Below the pieces are notes generated by a model that did not search any database, was not told the origin of the DNA, and was given only the letters and a program-made list of their open reading frames with translations. Made by a program: the position numbers and the translations under genes. This document shows positions 31,325 through 38,931 of a stretch of 64,000 nucleotides of DNA, piece by piece (within the stretch, counting starts at the first letter, position 1; the number at the start of each line of letters is the position of its first letter). This DNA comes from Euglena gracilis (Eukaryota > Euglenida > Euglenophyceae > Euglenales): contig CP154955.1 of the NCBI GenBank assembly GCA_039621445.1, positions 28,038,725 to 28,102,724 on the forward strand, read 5' to 3'.

Positions 31325-31550
31325 CAATATATATTGAAGGTGACCTTTGCTCATCTTCCGCGAACCACTGACCTCCACAACAAGTATCACTCAGTAGCTC
31401 CTTTGTACATTACACCCACAGTATAATCTACCCGCGACCTGTGGCGGCACAGGGAGTCACAAGGGGGTTCCTCTTGTGGCGAGGGCCAAAAGAGACGTTT
31501 CCCTGGGCCCGGGGCACGGTTTGGGTGAAGCTGTGCTACCCACCGTGAAT
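31325..31550 (+). ncRNA. Structured 3' UTR of copy B (three hairpins)
   Basis: After TATATATTGAAGGTGA, three stems follow: CCTGTG-GCGG-CACAGG (31438-31453), CACAAGGGG-GTT-CCTCTTGTG (31458-31478) and CACGGT..GGGT-loop-ACCC.ACCGTG (31515-31547). The same block closes copies C and D, with compensatory changes in the second stem. It is probably the RT recognition structure of the element. Confidence 0.75.
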
Positions 31551-31900
31551 CTGAAGCGGGTCAAACTACTTTGCGCCTTATGCACTATATACGGTGGTGG
31601 GGCGAACCGAATCCACCGACCAGTGGCACAGCCTACTGGATTTGAGTGTTCTGGGGGGTAGAGGCTATGTGCAGATGGGAAAACCCCATGGATAGTCAGC
31701 GGGGTTCAGCAGAGGCGCACGGTGCAGTCATTGCCCCCGTGCCTTCTTCTTCCCCCCTCTTTTTTTTTGATGATGGGGGCAGGTAGGGGAGGGAGGGAAG
31801 GGGGTAAGGGTAGGGGTAGGGGAGGGAAGGGGGGAGGGAAAGGGAAGGTGGACTGTGCTGTATGGTCAGGCTGTAGTACAAGGTGTAATTAGAGCTGGGA
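31551..31900. other. Flank downstream of copy B, no gene
   Basis: GAAGCGGGTCAAACTACTTTGCG resembles the sequence after the left 114-bp repeat (11469). A GGTGGGGCGAACCGAATCC segment also occurs reversed near 11550. Purine-rich GGGTAGGGG repeats lie at 31780-31850. No reading frame was recognised. Confidence 0.5.
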
Positions 31901-32622
31901 AGGAGCGTGAGCTCGTTCTTTTGTGATAAGGAGGGCGCTGAGCTGGGCGGCTATTCCGGAGAAGAGGGCCAAAGACAGGCCCTGTTGTAGTTCAGCAAGG
32001 AATGTGCTCCGGGCGCCGCTGGAGGCCGTGGCCCCGAACCGGCGTCGTAGCTCGTCCCATGATTTGGAGCTCTCCCACCGAAGGAGCCCCACACGCTCAG
32101 AATGAGAGGGGAAAAACGTGCTCCCCTGGCCAAGCATCGGGTTTCATATTTGGCTACCTTCCGTTCTGCCCGGGCCCGTAGAAGGTCCCATCAGGCGGGC
32201 AGACTCCATGCCGTGCTCGGCGGGGAGGGGTGGTTGACTCCAACGTCTATTGCCCAAGACGCGGCTCCCAACCAGTGTGGCAGGAAGATGTCCGCGTCAC
32301 GTTTCTGGTCTGCTGCCACTGATACCTCGAGGGCATGTGGGATACCGCGGGCCTGAAGGTGCGATCCCAGGAAGTGCTGGATGCGATGATGGCGCTCCCA
32401 TAATTTGTTCTTGGGGCAGCAAAGTGCATGATCGCCGAAGGGATCTATGGCTTGTCCACACCCCAGGGGGCATGGTGCCCCTCCTAGGCTGAGTGGGATT
32501 TGGGGCAGGAGTGTACGTCCAACCTTTCCTCGCTTTCGCCCTTTGGTGCGCAAAAGGAAAAAGTTGGAGTAACAGGAAAAATTGAAAAGAATAATATAAA
32601 AGTTCTTTGCCCTTTGCCCCAA
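31900..32622 (-). pseudogene. C-terminal endonuclease tail of another RLE retroelement (nonsense-mutated)
   Basis: On the minus strand it reads CPLGCGQAIDPFGDHALCC..RHHRIQHFL, then KRDADIFLPHW..SWAIDVGVNHP, the finger and PD..D endonuclease signature of a different RLE lineage from copies A-E. A TGA at 32191-32193 interrupts it where the duplicate at 58235-58906 has TCA (Ser). The following part is open to about 31950. RT and earlier domains are absent. Confidence 0.8.
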
Positions 32623-32829
32623 TTAAGAGGCGGAGCACAAGACAGAGGAGGAGCCCTATGGGCTACGGACCAGGAAAGTGACAAGTGTCCTTTCAGGACT
32701 TCAAAATGCGAAAAGGCAAACTTGGAAATCAAGTCTTGCAAAGACAAAATGGAAAGAAAAGAATACCACCTGTGGAGAGGAGAACCAGAATTAGGCTTTG
32801 GTATTCCTAATTCAGGCCATTGGCCATCT
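32623..32829. mobile_element. LTR-like block, left part (split by copy D)
   Basis: Matches 58907-59112 and continues at 37998 after copy D. It ends in the left target duplication CATTGGCCATCT (32818-32829). Confidence 0.7.
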
Positions 32830-32852
32830 TTCTGAGTGTCTATTTTTTTTCG
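32829..32852 (+). other. First spliced-leader exon of copy D
   Basis: A 24-nt SL exon at the extreme 5' end, directly after (and overlapping by a T with) the target duplication. Confidence 0.85.
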
Positions 32853-32854
32853 TG

Positions 32855-32881
32855 ACTTTCTGAGTGTCTATTTTTTTTTCG
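32855..32881 (+). other. Second spliced-leader exon of copy D
   Basis: Starts ACTTTCTGAGTG with nine T before CG, and is separated from the first exon only by TG. A tandem SL is expected when a retrotransposed copy is transcribed and trans-spliced again just upstream of its old SL. Confidence 0.85.
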
Positions 32882-32892
32882 ACATATCACAT

Positions 32893-32922
32893 GGCCGAGA
32901 AGTGAAAGCCCCTGGAGGGGTT
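32893..32922 (+). other. Mini-uORF and hairpin in the 5' UTR (copy D)
   Basis: ATGGCCGAGAAGTGA (M-A-E-K, stop) overlaps GAAAGCCCC-TGGA-GGGG. The arrangement matches copies B and E. Confidence 0.65.
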
Positions 32923-33017
32923 CAAGCTGCAAGTACTGGTGAAGTCCAAGTCCCTGGTGCAGTTCCAAGTTCCAACAAGTACTGTTTCAGAAGTTCTGGT
33001 GTCAAGTCCAAGGACAA

Positions 33018-34355
33018 GTGCAAGCTCAGAGACCAGACCAAGGCGGAGAAAAGTTCCGGAACACGAACCCGGTGAAGTGGGCTTTTCAGCCCTTAGCTGC
33101 AGCTCCAGAAGTTCGACAGCAGCAGCTCCAACAACAGCAACAGCTCCAGAAGTTCGACATGCTGCAGACTCTCTGGGCTTCTCAGCCCTGCTGGTCCCTA
33201 TTGGGCCTGCAAAGGCCCCCCCCATTGGGCCTGCAAAGGCCCCCCCCATTGGGCCTGCAAAGGCCCCCATTGGGCCTGCAAAGGCCCCCCCCATTGGGCC
33301 TGCAAAGGCCCCCCATCTGCCAACCATTAAGTGCTACTTTCAGCTCCATTGTGTTCACTTCTGTTTTCTGCATTGCATCCCAATCTTCTGTCCAACTGCA
33401 ATGGCAAACCCTGAGTTTTCACAGCACATGTTACACCAAAAGCTGTGACACATTTTGCAGCAGTTTTGACTGGACATCCAAAAACATTTTGCCACCCCAA
33501 CCTCCCATTTACACCTTTTTTCCCCTGTGTGCAAATTCCTTGGGACAGCAATGGCCCCCCTGTGACACCATTTCAACCTGCAGCATTTTGTCCCAGTGGC
33601 TTGCAAAAGCCCTGGGCCTGCAAGGGCCCCCCATCTTCCAACCATTGAGTGTTACTTTCCGCTCCAATGTTTGCAACAGTTTTGTTTGGACAACCAAAAA
33701 CACTTTGCCACCCCAACCTGCCATTGACACCATTTTCCCCCAGTGTGTAAATTCCCTGGGCCTGCAAAGGCCCCACCCTCACACCATTTTGCACCACTTT
33801 GGCCTGAAAAGCCCCCCACAAACAGTCAGCCAAGGCGTGAAAAGGCAAACCCCAAACACTCTGTGCCAACGCCCTCACGTCCCAATCACCCAATGCCAAG
33901 GTATTCCACCAGTTTCTTGGCCTGCAAAAGTCGCGCCAGAAAACCTCACCCTTCCAGGCTCGTTCGTTGTGGAACACGTCCCTTCGGGGAGGGGAGAACT
34001 GACATGCGGGGATGTGGAGGCCAACCCAGGCCCAAACGACGATGTAGAAATGTCGGCAGCCTCCCAATGCTCACAAACAGGCGCGGCCCCTGGCTCCTGG
34101 TTTCCGATGAACGCATTTCCGGTTTTCCCCCAACCCCCTTTCCCACCGACTGCCTCCGGCCTTGATGCCGGTGGTCAATGGCTGCTCGGCCACCAGGCTG
34201 ATTCCTTCCTGCCCTTGCTGGGGACAGTCCACCCCGCCACTTTACTGTCACCACAACCACCAACCCCATTGCAACCGCCCATTCAGCCAGCTGCTGTCTC
34301 TCCGCTCAACAACCTCAACAAGCATGTACCATACCTTCTGCCGGTTCCGGAGTAA
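33018..34355 (+). CDS. Copy D leader protein with 2A peptide
   Basis: A 445-codon frame (true start uncertain; the frame is open upstream and lacks a clear ATG). Order: Gln-rich segment, GLQRPPP repeats from the palindromic DNA array 33203-33312, a Cys/Phe/Pro-rich region related to the copy B leader (TFCSSFDWTSKNILPPQPP), then LTCGDVEANPGP at residues 328-339 and a Pro-rich linker to residue 445. A one-base frame change in about 34200-34345 would join the linker to the RT frame, as in copy C where linker and RT are continuous. It may supply an RNA-binding or assembly function, but no known domain is visible. Confidence 0.65.
   Translation: MQAQRPDQGGEKFRNTNPVKWAFQPLAAAPEVRQQQLQQQQQLQKFDMLQTLWASQPCWSLLGLQRPPPLGLQRPPPLGLQRPPLGLQRPPPLGLQRPPICQPLSATFSSIVFTSVFCIASQSSVQLQWQTLSFHSTCYTKSCDTFCSSFDWTSKNILPPQPPIYTFFPLCANSLGQQWPPCDTISTCSILSQWLAKALGLQGPPIFQPLSVTFRSNVCNSFVWTTKNTLPPQPAIDTIFPQCVNSLGLQRPHPHTILHHFGLKSPPQTVSQGVKRQTPNTLCQRPHVPITQCQGIPPVSWPAKVAPENLTLPGSFVVEHVPSGRGELTCGDVEANPGPNDDVEMSAASQCSQTGAAPGSWFPMNAFPVFPQPPFPPTASGLDAGGQWLLGHQADSFLPLLGTVHPATLLSPQPPTPLQPPIQPAAVSPLNNLNKHVPYLLPVPE
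33203..33312 (+). repeat. Palindromic coding repeats TTGGGCCTGCAAAGGCCCC
   Basis: Five units of 21-24 bp encode LGLQRPP. Each unit contains the palindrome GGGCCTgcaAAGGCCC. Confidence 0.9.
33999..34034 (+). other. 2A ribosome-skipping motif (copy D)
   Basis: LTCGDVEANPGP, a perfect D(V/I)ExNPGP core in the leader frame. Confidence 0.9.
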
Positions 34356-34393
34356 GGAACCCTGGCCAACCTGTCTCGCAGTCCCAAGGGGAC

Positions 34394-37300
34394 GTGGCCA
34401 TGTTGCCTAATTCACAGGACAGCACACAACGCCGAGTATCTTGCTCTGTTTCCCCGAGGGCATTCCCAGATGACGGGGCAGCCCTGTCGCCTTCTTTTGA
34501 AGAAATTGGTTTGGACACCCGGCCGACGCTGGTCCACATCCCTCGTGGTGCCGTTGTGCAGGTCACGTGCACCTTCATCACCCTCCTCCGTAATTTTAAC
34601 GCAAATCCTTGCTGGCGGACCCTGCACCATCTTTGGGCATTTCCAAAAGCAGTGCTTTGCCCACTGAAGCGCGGTGGAAAGGCCCATTGGGCACAGGTCG
34701 GCCGCAAGGTCGCTGAGCGCGCCAAGTTGTACCTCCAACGGCCGGTCGTTGATAGTTGGGAGGAGTCTGTGTTGCCTGACTTACCGCCTCCAGCCCTGCG
34801 AACTAGGTCCGCTTCTGCAAGGGAAGAAGCTTTAGATACGGAGCGAATGGTGAATCGTGTGAGCACTCTCGTGGGACATGGGGCAATCTCGAAAGCCTGC
34901 CGCGTGCTGACCTCTGATGGGGTTCGTGATTCTTCTGACCCAAATGTGATGGCGCAACTTCAGGCCCTCCATCCTCATGAGGAACCTCCCGGCTTTGGTC
35001 CTTGGGATCCCTCCCACAAATTGCAGTTCCCCCGGGATGCGGAATCTCTCCGCGAAAGGACGGTGGCCCTCCGCAAGGCTATCTGCTCTTTCCCGAAGGA
35101 CTCCGCCGCAGGCCCCTCCGGCCTGCGGCCAGACCATCTGCGGAGCATGCTCGCTGACCTGCCAGGCTCCCGGGCGGAAGACCTGTTGGAAACCTTGGAT
35201 CTCTTCATTTGCGACTGCATTTCAAAGGGTGTCCATCCTCACATGGCACCAATTCTTGCATCTGCCACAATCACACCGCTCCGAAAGGCCGCCCCCTCCC
35301 CAAACAACGGTAATGGCGCAGCTGCAGCTGGAGAGGGAACCCGACCAATCGCCGCAGGGGAGTGCCTCAGACGCCTTGTGGCCAAGGTACTCATGCACCA
35401 CCAAGCCATCACACAGACCCTCAAAGACCTCTGTCCCTTGCAAAGCGGTGTAGGGGTCCGCAATGCTTGTAGCCTCACCGCAATTGGCCTGCAACAGATG
35501 ACCGATGACCTCTTCCGCAAGAAGGAGGATCGGTGGGGGTTTCTGCAAATAGACTTGAGCAACGCGTTCAACAGCCTCCTCCGCGGGTCCGCTTTGGACA
35601 GTGTCCGTCGCCGATGTCCCCCTGCGATGCCCTGGCTCGAGAGCTGCTACAGCCAACATTCCACACTTTTTTGTGGGAAACAAATGCTCACTTCCGCCAG
35701 AGGCGCCCAACAAGGAGACCCGTGTGGCCCAGCGCTATTTGCTTGGGGACTGCAGGATGTCCTGGAGGAGCTGTCCACCAAAGTCGAATGGCAGGGGTGG
35801 TACTTGGACGATGGCCATCTCTTGGGTTCGCCGATGCAGCTTCACACAGCACTCTCCACACTGATCCATGAAGCAGGCAAACGGGGATTGGTGGTGAACC
35901 TTGCGAAGTGCAATCTGTGGGGCCCGGCCTTCACCTCCAGTTGCGGAGGCACACTGCCAGATGGAATCCCGGGCGACAGCCCACTTCGCCAAGTACCCAT
36001 TGTGCCGTTTCTGAAGGACTCAGGCCTCAAAGTTCTCGGGGTCCCACTGTGCCATCCAGAAGGCGGTGCATTTGCCCGTCAGATTTGGAGGAAACGTGTG
36101 AACGGTGTTATGGAGGTGTGCCAATCTCTTTCCAAGCTACCCCAGGCGCACCTCCAATTCACTATTTTACGTTATTGCCTCACCTCTGGTAAGGTAAACG
36201 ACCTTCTACGAGCAACCTCATACACCCAGGGGCGCCCGGAGTGTGCAGCCTTCAGCACAATCCTGCGGAACTGTTTTGAAGGATTGCTTGGCGGCCCATG
36301 CACACCACAACAATGGGAGCAAATCTGCCTACCAATTCGCTTGGGAGGACTTGGCCTTTCAGACCCCAGCCACATCCGCTTGCCCGCTCGAATTGCCGGC
36401 ATCATTGATTACTTTCGCCGGGGGCCGGAGACACTGGGAATCCCATCAGTGTTCCCCCGTGCTCCTGCAGACACCCTAGATTGTTTGCGAGACGCTTCCA
36501 CCACCCTCGGAACCACAGCTCCCCTTCCACAATGGCTGGAGGACTTGTCTCTAATCCAAAACGCTCAGAGCCCCCACACATCTCAGAAATGGTGGAACGG
36601 CCAATTTTCCACTGCACGACAAGTGCTACTTACCCGACAATTGCCGCCACAGGATCAAGTCCGGTTCGCGAGCCAATGCCAGCCCCATGCGATGGCGTGG
36701 GCTGCAGCCACACCGAGCACTGCCACACGCACCCTCTTGCCTTCAGCCGAATTCCGCTGTCTCCTTCGGTGGAACATTGGTATGCCATTGAGCGACGTTG
36801 CCTCCACCACTGGCTTGCTCTGTCCCAAATGCCAAGGGAATGTGGATGTTACGGGTCATCACCTATTGTGCTGCAAATTCAACAACCTTTACAAGCGGCA
36901 CACGGCTGTCCAAGACTTTCTCACTTCCCTTGCGCAACGATGTGGATTCCAAGCCAAGAAAGAGCAACGGGCTGATGACAACACCCGCCCTGGTGATGTT
37001 TTTATTCCTCGACTGGACAGTGACGGACCCGTAGCAATCGACGTCACCATTCGCCACACCCAAATTCCAAGCAACCCTCTAGGTCGTTCCACCCAACTGC
37101 AAGCTTGGCAGGAGAGGCAAGAGGCCGAAAAACACCGGAAACATGATGCTGCCTGTGCAAGGCGGGGATGGCGGCTTAATGCCTTTGTGCTTGACTGTTT
37201 CGGCGGACTGGGGCAGGAAGGCCGCACACTGATGTCCACCCTCCTGAAAGCCCTGCTAGGGCAGCGGGAAGGTTGGCAGCAACTCCAAGCCGAAGCAGAG

Positions 37301-37429
37301 GTCTGGCAAGGCCTCTCCCTGACACTGGCCAAAGAGATATCAAAACAACTCGTGTGGTGCTTCTACACTGAACCATCCACGAATGGCGACAACTCCTCCC
37401 GAGGCTCTCACTCTCCCTACTCAAACTAA
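34394..37429 (+). CDS. Reverse transcriptase / restriction-like endonuclease (copy D)
   Basis: A 1011-codon frame without interruption. The N-terminal domain has FEEIGLDTRPTLVHIPRG. RT: AAGPSGLRPDHLRSM (motif 0/1), TRPIAAGECLRRLVAKVLM, motif A FLQIDLSNAFNS (Asp at about residue 387), motif B GAQQGDPCGPALFAWG, catalytic YLDD at residues 470-473 and LGVPLCHP. Then a thumb-like region, a CCHC finger (CPKCQGN..GHHLLCC, about residue 810) and an R2/NeSL-like RLE signature RPGDVFIPRLD..AIDVTIRH (about 864-887). The frame extends upstream of the printed ATG (34394) into the linker, so the natural product probably starts after the 2A Pro. It makes the target nick and primes cDNA synthesis. No N-terminal zinc finger or Myb domain is seen, unlike R2. 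All catalytic residues are present, so this copy could be active apart from the frame change upstream. Confidence 0.95.
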   Translation: MAMLPNSQDSTQRRVSCSVSPRAFPDDGAALSPSFEEIGLDTRPTLVHIPRGAVVQVTCTFITLLRNFNANPCWRTLHHLWAFPKAVLCPLKRGGKAHWAQVGRKVAERAKLYLQRPVVDSWEESVLPDLPPPALRTRSASAREEALDTERMVNRVSTLVGHGAISKACRVLTSDGVRDSSDPNVMAQLQALHPHEEPPGFGPWDPSHKLQFPRDAESLRERTVALRKAICSFPKDSAAGPSGLRPDHLRSMLADLPGSRAEDLLETLDLFICDCISKGVHPHMAPILASATITPLRKAAPSPNNGNGAAAAGEGTRPIAAGECLRRLVAKVLMHHQAITQTLKDLCPLQSGVGVRNACSLTAIGLQQMTDDLFRKKEDRWGFLQIDLSNAFNSLLRGSALDSVRRRCPPAMPWLESCYSQHSTLFCGKQMLTSARGAQQGDPCGPALFAWGLQDVLEELSTKVEWQGWYLDDGHLLGSPMQLHTALSTLIHEAGKRGLVVNLAKCNLWGPAFTSSCGGTLPDGIPGDSPLRQVPIVPFLKDSGLKVLGVPLCHPEGGAFARQIWRKRVNGVMEVCQSLSKLPQAHLQFTILRYCLTSGKVNDLLRATSYTQGRPECAAFSTILRNCFEGLLGGPCTPQQWEQICLPIRLGGLGLSDPSHIRLPARIAGIIDYFRRGPETLGIPSVFPRAPADTLDCLRDASTTLGTTAPLPQWLEDLSLIQNAQSPHTSQKWWNGQFSTARQVLLTRQLPPQDQVRFASQCQPHAMAWAAATPSTATRTLLPSAEFRCLLRWNIGMPLSDVASTTGLLCPKCQGNVDVTGHHLLCCKFNNLYKRHTAVQDFLTSLAQRCGFQAKKEQRADDNTRPGDVFIPRLDSDGPVAIDVTIRHTQIPSNPLGRSTQLQAWQERQEAEKHRKHDAACARRGWRLNAFVLDCFGGLGQEGRTLMSTLLKALLGQREGWQQLQAEAEVWQGLSLTLAKEISKQLVWCFYTEPSTNGDNSSRGSHSPYSN

Positions 37430-37639
37430 ATAAACCCCATTCCACCGCAGACTGTGCAAACAAGACCGTTGTCCCAACATGATACAATCCAATCCACTGA
37501 ACAAAAGGGCAAACAGATCGGCAGTCTGTACATGCGCCACACAACCACCTTTCGCCACACAACCACTTCGAAGCGAGACATACACACCAAAGAAGGCAGA
37601 CCGACACAAACACGCCAACGAAGGCAACAAATGCCACAC

Positions 37640-37969
37640 ACCCCTCACCCCGAGCACTATATATTGAAGGTGAGCCTCGCTCATTTTCCACACGCAGCAG
37701 TACCGACACTAACACGCCAAAGAAGGCAACACCAGAACACACACGCCCCTCCCATGCACTTTATATATTGAAGATGAGCCTCGCTCATTTTCCACTTACC
37801 TCTCACCCAGTCACCGAACACCTCTTTGTAAAACTCCTCAGTATAGCAACCCGCGACCTGTGGCGGCACAGGGAGTCATGAGGAGGTTCTCCTTGTGGCG
37901 AGGGCCAAAAGAGACGTTTCCCTGGGCCCGGGGCACGGTCAGGGTGAAGCTGTGCTACCCACCGTGAAT
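37640..37969 (+). ncRNA. Structured 3' UTR of copy D
   Basis: TATATATTGAAG(G/A)TGAGCCTCGC occurs twice (about 37659 and 37763). Three stems follow: CCTGTG/CACAGG (37857-37872), CATGAGGAG/CTCCTTGTG (37877-37897) and CACGGT/ACCGTG with inner GGGT/ACCC (37934-37966). Stem 2 differs from copy B but keeps pairing. Confidence 0.75.
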
Positions 37970-37997
37970 GTGTTCCATTTGATGTCATTGGCCACCT

Positions 37998-38931
37998 GTA
38001 CGAATACCACCTAGCATAGTACTGTGTATGGGGCTCAGAGCTATATCTGGCCGTAGGCTTATACCTGCATACACAGTACCATGACCTTACGGCTGCCTGG
38101 TACACATCCCCCTCCCAGGGCTATGCCCGATTTCCCTACTGGACCAGGCCAGTCGGAATGCCGGACACAGTCCTGGGGACGGGGACCTGTCACAGGGCCG
38201 TTTGGAGCTTTTGGTTCTCCTGTCACCAGGGGTGTGGGAAGGAAATTGCGAAATAACGCAAAAAACGCGCAAAAGTGGTTAACCGCTTATGCGGTGCCTA
38301 CTTATTGCGGCAAAGGGGTGGAAGCGGAAGGGCCCATTGGGAAATGGGGCTGGAAGGTTTCCATTCCAGAAAGTCCCATCCACCCAGTTTGTGGTGTGTC
38401 TATGACACGCGGGGAGGTCTCATTCCATAATCGGAAAAGATTGAAGGGTGGGAGGGGGCACCTGGCCAGTCATATCTGACCAGGGAGAAAGACCTATTTA
38501 CAAAACCAACTGCCGGCGACAGCGATATTTTGCCCCGGGGGGTAAAGGAGAGAGGAGTGGGGGGCTGGTCAAAAGACCTTAGCAGAAGTTTTGTTGTGTG
38601 GCAGTCTTATGTGGCCTTATAGCCGAAAAAGTAACAAGTTGGGAGCTATTATTACGGTGTGCGCGCTGTACGCTGTGTGTCTTCTTACTGGCGGCATATA
38701 CCGCTAGGAGAAGGCTTCACAGCGCTGCTCGGACACGATGTTGTCGATGGGGTATCCCCAGAGGCATATACCTCGACAGATGGGCCATAGCCCTAACGAG
38801 AGAGGGTCATATGCCAGTAAAAATACATAATGGCAGATGTGCCTGGGATGAATACCGAATACAGGGCCTATAGGCCTGATGGAAAGGACAGAACAGGGTC
38901 CATGGACCTGTGGCCTGTAAGCCTGGGGTAT
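37998..38931 (-). mobile_element. LTR-like block, right part (3' side of the chromovirus-linked genes)
   Basis: Non-coding and nearly identical to 59113-60055; 38090-38795 is also clearly related to 49320-50050. It lies directly downstream of the minus-strand genes, where a 3' LTR is expected. The exact ends (TG..CA, polypurine tract) were not found, so 'LTR' is an inference from position and repetition. Confidence 0.6.

Larger units (their letters stand above)
20256..31550 (+). mobile_element. Copy B: RLE-type non-LTR retrotransposon broken by nested insertions
   Basis: In order it carries the SL exon, a 5' UTR with mini-uORF and hairpin, a leader protein with 2A, RT, CCHC finger, RLE and a 3' UTR with three hairpins. 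Comparison with copy C (53964-57833) shows extra DNA in copy B: 20328-20568 (5' UTR), about 21990-22835, 22865-23219, 23673-26236, 26916-27166, 28037-29632 and 30897-31215. Outside these the two copies are nearly identical. The insertions form a readable succession of elements in one host element. Confidence 0.85.
32830..37985 (+). mobile_element. Copy D: near-complete SL-headed RLE retrotransposon with 12-bp target duplication
   Basis: The 5.16 kb insert is flanked by CATTGGCCATCT (32818-32829) and CATTGGCCACCT (37986-37997). The duplicate locus at about 59098-59112 has the uninterrupted site. Contents: two SL exons, mini-uORF/hairpin, leader with 2A, a 1011-codon RT/RLE frame, and a 3' UTR with a tandemly repeated TATATATTGAAG segment and three hairpins. 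It is the best-preserved element here. Confidence 0.9.

Noticed and set aside
31430-31550. rRNA or tRNA fragment
   Set aside because: The hairpin block resembles neither. It occurs only at the 3' ends of the retroelement copies.
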